Shown here piece after piece: positions 1 through 8,612 of a stretch of DNA of 23,523 nucleotides. The notes under the pieces were generated by a model, which did no database searches, was not told the origin of the DNA, and worked only from the letters and a program-made list of their open reading frames with translations. Position numbers and translations under genes: made by a program. The stretch spans positions 1 through 23,523 of the forward strand of contig WFRT01000243.1 in the NCBI GenBank assembly GCA_015486445.1. The letters are read 5' to 3'. Each line of letters opens with the position of its first letter. Within the stretch, counting starts at the first letter, position 1. The DNA is from Pseudomonadota bacterium (GTDB lineage: Bacteria; Desulfobacterota; Anaeroferrophillalia; Anaeroferrophillales; Tharpellaceae).

Positions 1-14
1 ACATAATGAATCAA

Positions 15-22
15 CTTTCATT
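15..22. repeat. Left target-site duplication of the mini-element
   Basis: The 8-bp sequence CTTTCATT is repeated exactly at 286-293. The two copies directly abut the inverted ends of the element at 23-285, as expected for a duplicated insertion target. Eight bases is the usual duplication length for IS66-family elements. Confidence 0.8.
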
Positions 23-285
23 GTAACTATTCAGCTAAATTTTATCTCCCCTCTTTCAGGAGGGGGCGGGGGTGGTTTTTCAGAGCGATTTCGGAAAGAT
101 TTCGTCGTTTTTCTTAAGCTGGCGGGAGCCCATAAGCATTGCAACTGTTTGAGCGTAGCGAGTTTTGCAATGCGCCCAACGGAAGTGCCCTTGGGGTGCG
201 GGCGTAGCGAGCGCTGGAAAAACAGAAATCTTAACGCTTAGCGAAGAAAAGCCACACCCGACCCCGTATGCGGCTGAATACTTAC
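23..285. mobile_element. IS66-like non-autonomous mini-element (MITE), 263 bp
   Basis: The left end reads GTAACTATTCAGC (23-35) and the right end, on the opposite strand, reads GTAAGTATTCAGC (285-273), so 12 of 13 bases match. Both termini begin GTAA and both are flanked by the same 8-bp direct repeat. GTAA ends with 8-bp duplications are characteristic of IS66-family transposition. The interior is too short for a transposase. It holds a perfect 9-bp inverted repeat (GCATTGCAA 136-144 with TTGCAATGC 165-173), a hairpin at 48-65, and two copies of GCGTAGCGAG (153-162 and 202-211). I infer a non-autonomous element moved in trans by an IS66-type transposase elsewhere in the genome. Family assignment rests on end sequence and duplication length only. 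Confidence 0.72.
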
Positions 286-293
286 CTTTCATT
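286..293. repeat. Right target-site duplication, touching the hypE stop codon
   Basis: This is the second copy of CTTTCATT. Its last base (293) is also the last base of the hypE TGA codon (minus strand, 295-293). The insertion therefore falls directly behind the hydrogenase operon and leaves the HypE C-terminus intact. Confidence 0.8.
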
Positions 294-1303
294 CAGCAAA
301 TACGCGGCAGCGGATCACCCGTCAATGGGGTCATCAGGCGCTGACCGCCAACCGCGGTATGAAGGACAACCCTGCCCGCTTCGCCATCCGTCACCCGGCC
401 AATGAGGCTTGCCTGCCCTCCTTCAGGTTGACGATGCAGTTCCGCCAGCACCGCCGTTTCAACCGCCGGAGCGACAAAGATCAGGCATTTTCCCTCGTTG
501 GCAAGAAAAAAGGGGTCAATACCTAAAATTTCACAGGCAACGGAAACTGTCCGCTCAAGGGAAATATCTTCTTCTCTGATTTCCATGGACACCCCGGCCG
601 CTGCGGCAATCTCACACAAGGCCGTGGCCACCCCTCCACGAGTCGGATCACGCAGGGCATGGATGTCAGCGAAAAAGCGGTCAAGCAAACCGAAAACCAG
701 GCGGTTAAGGGCAGCAGTATCACTCTGAAGTTGATCACCAAACCCCAACTTTTCCCGCTCTGCCAGCACCGTTATGCCGTGATCCGCCATGCTCCCTGAC
801 AAAATAATCCCATCACCAACCTGTACCTGCAAGGGACTGATTTCAATGCCGGCGGCAATGGAACCAACCCCGGAGGTGTTAATAAACAACTTGTCCGCCG
901 CACCCCGGTGAACCACCTTGGTATCCCCGGTCACCACCACCACCCCGGCTTTTTTGGCCGCCGCGGCAATGGAATCGGCAACCCGTTCCAGAACCTCAAG
1001 CGGCAGACCTTCTTCAATAATCAACCCCAGGCTCAGGCCCAAAGGTGTCGCCCCCCGCATGGCAAGATCATTGACCGTCCCGTTGATTGCCAGAGCGCCG
1101 ATATCCCCCCCGGGAAAGAAGAGTGGATCAACGACATAGGAATCGGTGGTAAACGCCAGACGATCACCTCTGAAAGGCAGCACCGCGCTGTCTTCCAGGA
1201 GAGCTAAAAACGGGTTGGTGAGCCGGGAGAGAAATATCTCATCTACCAACTCACGGGCGGCCAAACCACCACTGCCGTGATCAAGAGTAATGCAATCGCT
1301 CAC
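293..1303 (-). CDS. hypE: Hydrogenase maturation protein HypE (carbamoyl dehydratase)
   Basis: HypE takes the carbamoyl group from HypF on its C-terminal cysteine and dehydrates it with ATP to a thiocyanate. This is the source of the cyanide ligands of the [NiFe] active-site iron; it acts in the cytoplasm with HypC/HypD. The protein begins with the family N-terminus LDHGSGG, carries the PurM/AIR-synthase-like fold motifs (GDTKVVHRG, DPTRGG) and ends in the essential PRIC, whose terminal cysteine is the carrier. I chose GTG at 1303: it puts the usual eight residues before HGSGG and has GAGGA about 11 nt upstream. A TTG at 1324 would add seven residues but has no Shine-Dalgarno sequence. It is the last gene of the hyp block, and its stop is abutted by the mini-element. 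Confidence 0.95.
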   Translation of the reverse strand: MSDCITLDHGSGGLAARELVDEIFLSRLTNPFLALLEDSAVLPFRGDRLAFTTDSYVVDPLFFPGGDIGALAINGTVNDLAMRGATPLGLSLGLIIEEGLPLEVLERVADSIAAAAKKAGVVVVTGDTKVVHRGAADKLFINTSGVGSIAAGIEISPLQVQVGDGIILSGSMADHGITVLAEREKLGFGDQLQSDTAALNRLVFGLLDRFFADIHALRDPTRGGVATALCEIAAAAGVSMEIREEDISLERTVSVACEILGIDPFFLANEGKCLIFVAPAVETAVLAELHRQPEGGQASLIGRVTDGEAGRVVLHTAVGGQRLMTPLTGDPLPRIC

Positions 1304-1357
1304 AGTAATTTTATTCCTCGTCAATAGGCGGCAAGTCCAAACATCCCGGTAATTTTT

Positions 1358-2443
1358 TCAATTTCCGCCATAACGATAATAGGCCGCACAACTTCCCTCC
1401 GACGATACCATACAGGGGCCGAGAGGATTTACCGGGGTGCAGGAGTTGCCAAAATGGCCGCAATCCACCGGTCGGCAGCGGCCGCAGATGACATCACCGC
1501 AACGGCAGCCGGTCGAAGACGGCGCAACCGCCACCACCTCAAGATCAAGACGCCGGCGGGCATCGAAACGGGCATAGGCATCCCGGATTGACAAACCGCT
1601 GTTTTCTATCGTCCCCATGCCCCGCCAATCAGCATCCGCCGGCTGGAAAATACGGTTCACAAACTCCCGGGCCCGAAGATTGCCGAACTCATCCACGGCC
1701 CGGGGATAGGCGTTGACCACCCTCGCCTCCCGAGAAACGGCCAGCGCCGCCAGCTGCACCAGCGCCTGCATGATATCCACCGGCTCAAAACCACTGATGA
1801 CACAGGGGATACTATAATCTGCCGCCAGCGGCTCAAATGCCTGGCGACCGATAATCGTCGCCACATGGCCGGGACATAAAAGACCATCAAGACGATGATC
1901 TCCGGTCAACAATCGGGAAAAAACCGGCGGCATCACCTTGTGCAATGATAAAACACAGAAATTATCAAGGTTCAATGTCGCCGCCTGCATAACGGCCGCG
2001 GCCACCGTCGGCACCGTGGTTTCAAATCCAATGCCGGCAAAAACCACCAGTTTGTCCGGCTGGGCACGGGCCAACCCAAGAGCATCGATCGGCGAATAAA
2101 CAATTTCCACTTCTGCGCCCCGGGCCCGGGATTCAGCCAGTGATCCGCGACTGCCGGGAACCCGCACAAGATCGCCAAAAGTAGCCATGATAACGTTTTT
2201 ACTTTCAGCCGCGGCAATACAGGCATCGATATCGACGGGGGCAGTGACACACACCGGACACCCCGGACCGGAAACCACTTCAAGAGACATCGGAAACAGT
2301 GAACGCAGGCCGAAACGGAAAATGTTCATGGTGTGGGTGCCGCATACTTCCATGAACCGCAGCGGGCGGTCTATCTGCCCGGCCAACCGGGAAGCCAGAG
2401 ACCGTACTATGGCCTGATCCCGGTATTCGTCAACGTGTTTCAT
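1358..2443 (-). CDS. hypD: Hydrogenase maturation protein HypD
   Basis: HypD is the [4Fe-4S] scaffold on which, together with HypC, the Fe(CN)2CO moiety of [NiFe] hydrogenase is assembled in the cytoplasm. With the start at 2443 the protein has 361 residues. The FMEVCGTHT motif contains Cys34, and SGPGCPVC contains Cys62 and Cys65; these match the conserved redox and iron-binding cysteines of the family. The C-terminal cysteine-rich segment (GCRCGDVICGRC...) supplies the cluster ligands. The frame is open to 2527, but the extra residues are the out-of-frame 3' end of hypC and look unlike HypD. The ATG at 2443 gives a 14-bp overlap with hypC, typical of translational coupling. Confidence 0.96.
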   Translation of the reverse strand: MKHVDEYRDQAIVRSLASRLAGQIDRPLRFMEVCGTHTMNIFRFGLRSLFPMSLEVVSGPGCPVCVTAPVDIDACIAAAESKNVIMATFGDLVRVPGSRGSLAESRARGAEVEIVYSPIDALGLARAQPDKLVVFAGIGFETTVPTVAAAVMQAATLNLDNFCVLSLHKVMPPVFSRLLTGDHRLDGLLCPGHVATIIGRQAFEPLAADYSIPCVISGFEPVDIMQALVQLAALAVSREARVVNAYPRAVDEFGNLRAREFVNRIFQPADADWRGMGTIENSGLSIRDAYARFDARRRLDLEVVAVAPSSTGCRCGDVICGRCRPVDCGHFGNSCTPVNPLGPCMVSSEGSCAAYYRYGGN

Positions 2444-2687
2444 CAGTCCCGGCGGCCAGCTGTTCCAACAGTTCAAGATTTTCCCGGGCCTGCTGTTTAT
2501 CAAGACAGTGAAGGGCAAAACCGGCATGCACGATCACATAGTCACCGACCACCGGCAAACGATCAACAACATCAAGCCTGACCTCCTGCCGCACGCCTTC
2601 GGCTGTAACAATGGCTGACGGCGGCTGCAAGGCATCACCGGTTGTTCCTCGAACTTCTATAACCTGCAGGGGGATGGCCAGACACAT
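2430..2687 (-). CDS. hypC: Hydrogenase assembly chaperone HypC/HybG
   Basis: HypC is a small chaperone that shuttles the iron moiety between HypD and the large-subunit precursor. The 85-residue protein starts MCLAIPLQV; the Cys directly after the initiator Met and the CxxxP pattern are the functional hallmarks of the family. Length is normal. It lies 57 bp downstream of hypF and overlaps hypD by 14 bp. AAGG lies about 7 nt before the ATG. Confidence 0.96.
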   Translation of the reverse strand: MCLAIPLQVIEVRGTTGDALQPPSAIVTAEGVRQEVRLDVVDRLPVVGDYVIVHAGFALHCLDKQQARENLELLEQLAAGTDETR

Positions 2688-2744
2688 GTATAAACCTTAT
2701 CCGTAGAAACTCTATCGATTATGTAACTTATTGCGAATCCAATT

Positions 2745-5078
2745 TCATTGAAAGCAAGATAAATTTGCGGTGAACCTGGTTCCGGCAACCACCGCCTGCC
2801 CCAGAGATACTCCTCCATCATTGGCGGGAACCCGCAGCGACAGGCAGGGGGTCAGTCCCACTGCCCGGCACCGGGAAGAAAACCCTTCCATCAACAGGGC
2901 ATTCTGCAAACAGCCACCACTGAAAACCACGGTATCAATACCGGTTTCAGCGGCTGCCAGGCTGACATTTTCGACCATCGACCGAATAAGCCAATGATGA
3001 AATTCCCAGGCCATGTCGGCTGCGGGAGCTTCCTGTCGGCAGTCCTCGACAATCCCGGCGAGCAGGCCATCGAGTTGAACTACCCAACCGGTATCACGGA
3101 CAGCCTGGGAAACCGGATAGCGGCCGTCTGTCTCCAACCCGGGAACTCCCTTTTCCGCCTGGCGGGCCAGGCTTTCGAGCTCCATGGCCGCCTGGCCTTC
3201 ATAGCTGACATAGTGCCGCAGTCCGAGCAGGGCCGCGACCCCGTCAAACAACCTGCCACAACTACTGGTAAGCGGGCTGTTAATTTTCTGGACCATCATC
3301 TTTACAAGTAACCGGCGATGTTGTGGATCAATCTTTTCCCAGCCAGAGGGCAGCCAATCACGATTATCTTCATAAAACTCCCCATATTGCCTATACAGGA
3401 GCGCTGCAGCCATTCGCCACGGCTCCCGGGCGGCGCGGTCACCCCCGGGAAGAAAAACCGGCTCCAGATGTCCGAGCCGTTCATATGATTTAAAAGTCAC
3501 CTGCAGCACTTCACCACCCCAGATCGTCCCATCGGGATGGTAGCCGGTGCCATCCAGAATGACGGCCAGAACCGGACCGGCCAGCCCATGTTCGGCCATG
3601 ACCGCCGCCGCATGGGCATGGTGATGCTGAACCCTGATTGCCGGCAGCCCGAGGTCCCGGGCAAAACGGGTTGACCGGTAATCGGGATGGAGGTCACAGG
3701 CCACCAGCTGAGGATCAGATTGCAGCAGTTTTTGGAAATGAGCATAACAGGAGCGAAAAAAACTTTCGCTTCGCGGATCCTCCAGATCCCCCAGATGCTG
3801 GCTCATGACCGCTTCCCGGTCACGGGCCAGACAGAATGTCGATTTCAGTTCCGCGCCCACCGCCAGCACCGACGGCAGTGAAAAAGGCAAAGATACCGGC
3901 GCCGGCACATAGCCACGGGATCGACGAAGAAGATGAAACTGATCGGCAACGCACAGCCCGACAGAATCATCGACGGCCATGACAATCTCCCGATTATGAA
4001 CCAGGAAACCATCCGCCAGACCGCCAAGTCGATCGAAGGCTTCCTCATTTGTCCTGCAGATGGGTTCATCGCTCAGGTTACCACTGGTCATCACCAGGAG
4101 CGCCGGGGTATCGGCATGGGAGAATAAAAGTTCATGAAGCGGAGTATAGGGAATCATGACCCCTATATCAGTTATTCCCGGGGCAATTTCCGGGGCCAGG
4201 GTACTTTCCGGCAGGCGCTCCAGCAGGACAATAGGTGCCTGCGGACTGGACAATATCTCTGCTTCTCCCGGGGATAACCGACAATGACGACGAATTGAAT
4301 CCAGCTCCCGGGCCATGACCGCAAACGGTTTATGCAAACGGCGCTTACGATCCCGCAAACGGCTGACGGCCCGGGATGACAGCGCATCGACTGCCAGGTG
4401 AAAACCTCCCAGACCCTTTATAGCGACGATTTTTCCGGCTTTCAGGGTTGCGGCCGCCATTGCCAGGGGATCAGCCCGGGGTAAGAGGAGGGCCTTTTCA
4501 TCATGCCAGAACAGCCTTGGACCGCAGTCCGGACAGGCAACCGGCTCGGCATGAAATCGCCGATTCATTGGATCAGTGTATTCGGCGGCACAGGCCGGGC
4601 ATAAATCAAAATCGGCCATGGTAGTCCGGCGCCGATCATAGGGCAATGTATGAACAAGGGAAAATCGGGGACCGCAGTTGGTACAGTTTATGAAGGGATA
4701 ATTATAGCGCCGGTCAGCAGGATCATGGAACTCACGCCGACAATCATCACAAAGGGCGATATCAGGAGGGAACAGGGCCTGGACGATTTCCGCGGGGGCG
4801 CTGGGTAAAATAACGAAGCCGTCAGCAACTGCCGACTCTTCATCAAGCACACATTCCAGGGTACGGATGGAAACCAGCGGCGGACATTCTTTTGGCAAGG
4901 CAGCCAGGAAAGACTCAACTTGACAAGCAGTGCCCCGAACCCTGATCACTACCCCGCAGGAGGTATTGGCGACACTCCCACGAAGCTGATAATTATACGC
5001 TAGACGGTAAACATAGGGACGGAAGCCGACACCCTGAACGGTTCCCTGAACCGTTAATTTAACCGCGGCTTCGGCCAT
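2745..5078 (-). CDS. hypF: Carbamoyltransferase HypF
   Basis: HypF activates carbamoyl phosphate with ATP and transfers the carbamoyl group to the C-terminal Cys of HypE, the first step of cyanide-ligand synthesis. All four parts are visible in order in 777 residues. They are an N-terminal acylphosphatase domain (VQGVGFRPYVYRLA), two zinc fingers (CDDC...CTNCG and CPAC...CPDCG, roughly residues 109-185), a YrdC-like domain (IVAIKGLGGFHLAVDA, KRRLHKPFAVM), and a Kae1-like C-terminal domain (VQHHHAHAAAVM, VFSGGCLQNALL). I chose the ATG at 5078, whose A is shared with the cytochrome b stop codon (TGATG), a coupling arrangement. A TTG one codon upstream is possible. Confidence 0.96.
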   Translation of the reverse strand: MAEAAVKLTVQGTVQGVGFRPYVYRLAYNYQLRGSVANTSCGVVIRVRGTACQVESFLAALPKECPPLVSIRTLECVLDEESAVADGFVILPSAPAEIVQALFPPDIALCDDCRREFHDPADRRYNYPFINCTNCGPRFSLVHTLPYDRRRTTMADFDLCPACAAEYTDPMNRRFHAEPVACPDCGPRLFWHDEKALLLPRADPLAMAAATLKAGKIVAIKGLGGFHLAVDALSSRAVSRLRDRKRRLHKPFAVMARELDSIRRHCRLSPGEAEILSSPQAPIVLLERLPESTLAPEIAPGITDIGVMIPYTPLHELLFSHADTPALLVMTSGNLSDEPICRTNEEAFDRLGGLADGFLVHNREIVMAVDDSVGLCVADQFHLLRRSRGYVPAPVSLPFSLPSVLAVGAELKSTFCLARDREAVMSQHLGDLEDPRSESFFRSCYAHFQKLLQSDPQLVACDLHPDYRSTRFARDLGLPAIRVQHHHAHAAAVMAEHGLAGPVLAVILDGTGYHPDGTIWGGEVLQVTFKSYERLGHLEPVFLPGGDRAAREPWRMAAALLYRQYGEFYEDNRDWLPSGWEKIDPQHRRLLVKMMVQKINSPLTSSCGRLFDGVAALLGLRHYVSYEGQAAMELESLARQAEKGVPGLETDGRYPVSQAVRDTGWVVQLDGLLAGIVEDCRQEAPAADMAWEFHHWLIRSMVENVSLAAAETGIDTVVFSGGCLQNALLMEGFSSRCRAVGLTPCLSLRVPANDGGVSLGQAVVAGTRFTANLSCFQ

Positions 5079-5740
5079 CAATCAATTTTCGGGCGCTTGA
5101 TATGGAGGAACTTGCTGCCGGAAATGATTGCCGAGACCAAACCCTCGCCAAACATCACATCGTTCCAGACCGCGATATAGATATGGACCATGGCGAAAAA
5201 AATAAAATAAAACATGAGAATAAAATGCAGGAAGCGGGCATTCTGCTGGCTCCCAAAAATGCTCCCACCCCATGCCTGCAGCTGTACGGATCCAGGATAA
5301 AGAAGGTAAAAGCCAGAAAAAATCATCACCATGCTGAGCAGAAACGTAATAAGATATGTTGTGCCGGCCAGAGCATTGTGACCGAGACGAGGCACATGGA
5401 ACTTGATATAGAGATAGTTAAGAATGGCGCCCCAAAAGTTTTTAATATTGCGTTTTGTCACCGGCAAAGCATCGGTGATCCGCTCCTGCTTATTACCAAA
5501 AAACCAGAGATAAAACCGGGCCGTAACCGCCCCCATAAATAAGTAGGCGGCGGCAAAGTGAAGAAACCTCATATTGGCTACCGTGAAGTCGTCATAGCCG
5601 ATTTCGAGCATGGTGGTAAACCAGGGCTCATAGATATAAAATCCGGTAAAGATCAGTACAACGCAGGACCCCGCAAATATCCAGTGGGTAATCCGGTACA
5701 ATTGTCCAAACGCCCGGTATTTTTCAAATTCATAACGCAT
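5078..5740 (-). CDS. hyaC: [NiFe] hydrogenase cytochrome b subunit (HyaC/HupC-like)
   Basis: This integral-membrane di-haem cytochrome b anchors the hydrogenase dimer and passes its electrons to quinone. The 220-residue protein has several hydrophobic helices. Candidate haem-ligand histidines are in RITHW near the N-terminus, RFLHFAAA at about residue 61, and ARFLHF and MVHIYIAVWND in the C-terminal half, the pattern of the HyaC/HupC family. A strong AGGAGG lies upstream of the ATG. The gene begins 9 bp after the large-subunit stop and shares one base with hypF. The family assignment is secure; the symbol is by analogy. Confidence 0.92.
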   Translation of the reverse strand: MRYEFEKYRAFGQLYRITHWIFAGSCVVLIFTGFYIYEPWFTTMLEIGYDDFTVANMRFLHFAAAYLFMGAVTARFYLWFFGNKQERITDALPVTKRNIKNFWGAILNYLYIKFHVPRLGHNALAGTTYLITFLLSMVMIFSGFYLLYPGSVQLQAWGGSIFGSQQNARFLHFILMFYFIFFAMVHIYIAVWNDVMFGEGLVSAIISGSKFLHIKRPKID

Positions 5741-5749
5741 AATTCCCTC

Positions 5750-7450
5750 CTACAGGGCCCTGACAGAACTCAACTCTCCTCCCTCAGGACGCAGAAGATG
5801 CACCGCACATGCAATACAGGGATCAAAGGAATGAACTGTTCTCAAAACCTCTAAAGGCTTTTTGTGATCCGCTATGGGGTTCCCCACCAACGATGCCTCA
5901 TAGGGACCGGGTTCATCATTCAGATCCCGCGGCCCGGCATTCCAGGTAGAGGGTACCACGCACTGGTAATTTTTAATGCGGCCATCCTCAATGACAATCC
6001 AGTGGGACAACGCTCCCCGGGGGGCTTCATGAAAACCGAAACCCTGTTGTTCTCCCGGCGGGAAGGTCGGCTGGTACATGATGCTCAGATCGCCGCGACC
6101 GATATTATCCACCAGCAGTTGCCAGTGTTTCAGGGCATAATCGGACAATACCGCCGCCCGAATCGCCCGCGCCAGATGGCGCCCGAGGGTTGAATGGAGA
6201 ACATTTGGCCCGACACGGACACCGGCCAGTGAACTGACCCGATCCAGAGCATCATCAACATAACCCTTGATACGTTTATCTCCCTTGGCATACCCTACCA
6301 GCACCTGGGCCAGCGGCCCCACCTGCATGGGTAAATCGTTAAAGCGAGGGGCTTTACTCCAGGAATACTTGCCGTCAGGATCAAAATCGCTGTAGTCGGG
6401 TATGGTCTCACCAGCAAAAGGAGGGCGATCAACATCTCCCTGATACCACGAATGGGCGACATGCTCCTTGATGTTATCGCGGAAGTAATCATCGTTGAAA
6501 CTGGTAAATTCCCTCAATGAGCCAAGCTCACCATTGACAATGGTGCCGCCGGGCAGATCAAAAATAGTTCCGGCACTATCCAGTGGCATATCCGGCACGG
6601 CAAGATAATTGGTCACTCCCTCGCCATAGCTCAGCCATTCCTTGTTCAAGGCACCGATGGCAATAACATCCGGCAGATAAACCTGTTTGATAAAAGCCTG
6701 CACCTCTTCGGTGAACTGTTTGATCCAATAAAGCTTATCCATGTTGAGAGCGACATCACGATTGGGATTAATGGCCGTCGTCACTCCCCCAACGGCAAGG
6801 TTCTGGACATGGGGATTTTTACCACCGAGGATGGCAATAGCCTGATCAGCTTTACGCTGGTAATCAAGGGCTTCAAGATAGTGGGAGACCGCCATCAGGT
6901 TGGCTTCAGGAGGCAGAACCATCGCCGAATGTCCCCAGTAGCCGTTGGCAAAAGGCCCAAGTTGACCACTGTCAACCAAACTTTTAAGCTTTGCTTTCAC
7001 CCCTTTGAAACGCTTGGCGCTGTTACCCGGCCAATCGGATAAGCTCTGGGCCAGACTGGCGGTTTTTACCGGATCAGCTTTAAGGGCCGACACCACATCC
7101 ACCCAGTCCAATGCTGAAAGTACATAAAAATGAACAATATGATCATGAAAAGCATGGAGAGCGAGCATCAGGTTACGCACGTACTGAGCATTGATCGGCA
7201 CTTCCAGTTTGAGCGCATTCTCCACCGCCCGGACCGAAGCGATGGCATGCACGGTCGTGCAGACCCCGCAGATGCGCTGGGTAAACATCCATGCATCACG
7301 AGGATCCCTCCCTTTCAGGATCACCTCGATGCCCCGCCACATCTGGGCCGAAGACCAGGCCTTGGCGATTTTGCCACCGTCAACTTCAACATCAATTCGC
7401 AAATGACCCTCGATACGGGTAATCGGGTCAATGATAATTTTTTTCGCCAT
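5750..7450 (-). CDS. hyaB: [NiFe] uptake hydrogenase large (catalytic) subunit
   Basis: This is the catalytic subunit, which oxidises H2 at a Ni-Fe(CN)2CO centre. The nickel ligands are visible: RICGVCTTVH gives Cys61, Cys64 and His68, and DPCIACAVH near the C-terminus gives Cys545, Cys548 and His551. A 15-residue tail follows His551, so the protein is made as a precursor that a HyaD/HybD-type endopeptidase must trim. No such protease gene is in the window. I chose ATG 7450 (566 residues) because AAGGAGAAG lies just upstream; the open frame reaches a TTG at 7465 that overlaps this ribosome-binding site. The subunit has no signal peptide and is presumably exported with the small subunit through Tat. 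Confidence 0.97.
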   Translation of the reverse strand: MAKKIIIDPITRIEGHLRIDVEVDGGKIAKAWSSAQMWRGIEVILKGRDPRDAWMFTQRICGVCTTVHAIASVRAVENALKLEVPINAQYVRNLMLALHAFHDHIVHFYVLSALDWVDVVSALKADPVKTASLAQSLSDWPGNSAKRFKGVKAKLKSLVDSGQLGPFANGYWGHSAMVLPPEANLMAVSHYLEALDYQRKADQAIAILGGKNPHVQNLAVGGVTTAINPNRDVALNMDKLYWIKQFTEEVQAFIKQVYLPDVIAIGALNKEWLSYGEGVTNYLAVPDMPLDSAGTIFDLPGGTIVNGELGSLREFTSFNDDYFRDNIKEHVAHSWYQGDVDRPPFAGETIPDYSDFDPDGKYSWSKAPRFNDLPMQVGPLAQVLVGYAKGDKRIKGYVDDALDRVSSLAGVRVGPNVLHSTLGRHLARAIRAAVLSDYALKHWQLLVDNIGRGDLSIMYQPTFPPGEQQGFGFHEAPRGALSHWIVIEDGRIKNYQCVVPSTWNAGPRDLNDEPGPYEASLVGNPIADHKKPLEVLRTVHSFDPCIACAVHLLRPEGGELSSVRAL

Positions 7451-7505
7451 CCGCTTCTCCTTCAATCAGAAACAAAATCAGGTGCCATGCGCCTGCAGTT
7501 GCAAC

Positions 7506-8606
7506 CTATTCCTTCCGGATTTCATCCTTTTTGGCCGTTCCCTTGGCCAGGCGGCGAACCACTCCAGCGGCGGCGTGAACACCAATGGCCCCGGCAGTTA
7601 CCGCCGCAACCGTTTTGCCAACCGATTCGGCTGAGCTCACCGTTCCCTGACCAAGCGGTATTTTCACTTCCGGCAGCCGCTCTTCAAAAGGCGTCATGGA
7701 ATCCCAGAAACTCGGCTCCGTACAGCCGCAACAGCCATGCCCGGCACTCACCGGCCACTGGTCAACATCATTAAAGCGCACCGCCGGGCAGTTGCTGAAG
7801 GTTGCCGGTCCTTTGCAACCCATCTTATACAGGCAATAACCCTGCCGATGGCCTTCGTCGCCGAATCGTTCAACAAAGCGACCTTCGTCAAAGTGGGCAC
7901 GGCGCTCACAATGATCATGAATCTTGCGGCCATAGGCAAAAAGAGGACGTCCCAGATTATCTGTCACCGGCAGTTTTTTCCAGCTCAGGTAATAAAGAAC
8001 CGTACCTAAGAATGATATGGGATTGGGGGGGCAGCCGGGAATATTGATAATCGGCTTGCCCTGAACCAGGTCCTGAACCCCGACGGCGCCGGTGGGGTTG
8101 GGCGCCGCGGCCTGGATCCCGCCGAAAGACGCGCAGGTGCCGATGGCAATCACCGCCGCCGAACGGGGGGCAACATCGGCAAGGATATCCATTGCCGTCC
8201 GACCGCCAATTTTACAATAGACGCCGCCATCCTTCGTCGGAATTGCCCCTTCAACAACGCAAAGGAACTTGCCGTCGTACTTTTCGATGGTATTATGAAG
8301 ATTTTCTTCAGCCTGATAACCGGCAGCGGCCATAACCGTTTCATGGTAATCAAGCGAGATCAGATCAAGGATCAGCCGGCCGATATCGGGATGTGAAGCC
8401 CGAAGCAGACTTTCCGTACAGCCGGTACATTCCTGGAAATGGAGCCAGACCACCGGGGGGCGCTGGGGCGAAGTGGCCGCGGATACCAACCGGGGAATCA
8501 TACTTTCCGACAGCCCGAGAGCGGCGGCAGCCATTGTACAGCCTTTAATAAAGGACCGGCGGGTCAGCCGCAGATCACCAATCCCACTTTCACTGTGATC
8601 AGCCAT
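7506..8606 (-). CDS. hyaA: [NiFe] uptake hydrogenase small (iron-sulfur) subunit, Tat-exported
   Basis: This electron-transfer subunit carries three Fe-S clusters from the active site to the cytochrome b. The 366-residue precursor has a twin-arginine signal (TRRSFIKG, Arg16-Arg17) and a hydrophobic stretch to about residue 44. Proximal cluster ligands are in ECTGC (Cys60, Cys63), GTCASFGG (Cys158) and PGCPPN (Cys192). Distal ligands are His230, Cys233, Cys258 and Cys264. Medial ligands are Cys273, Cys292 and Cys295. Gly62 and Gly163 occupy the positions that are extra cysteines in O2-tolerant enzymes, so a standard O2-sensitive proximal cluster is expected. A hydrophobic segment at about 329-349 resembles the HyaA membrane anchor. 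ATG 8606 is preferred over an in-frame GTG at 8612 because of AAAGGAAG spacing. First gene of the operon. Confidence 0.97.
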   Translation of the reverse strand: MADHSESGIGDLRLTRRSFIKGCTMAAAALGLSESMIPRLVSAATSPQRPPVVWLHFQECTGCTESLLRASHPDIGRLILDLISLDYHETVMAAAGYQAEENLHNTIEKYDGKFLCVVEGAIPTKDGGVYCKIGGRTAMDILADVAPRSAAVIAIGTCASFGGIQAAAPNPTGAVGVQDLVQGKPIINIPGCPPNPISFLGTVLYYLSWKKLPVTDNLGRPLFAYGRKIHDHCERRAHFDEGRFVERFGDEGHRQGYCLYKMGCKGPATFSNCPAVRFNDVDQWPVSAGHGCCGCTEPSFWDSMTPFEERLPEVKIPLGQGTVSSAESVGKTVAAVTAGAIGVHAAAGVVRRLAKGTAKKDEIRKE

Positions 8607-8612
8607 ATTCAC

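Noticed and set aside
80..292. 70-codon minus-strand open frame
   Set aside because: It lies across the right end and target duplication of the mini-element; its ATG is in the duplicated flank. It is best explained as element sequence, not a gene.
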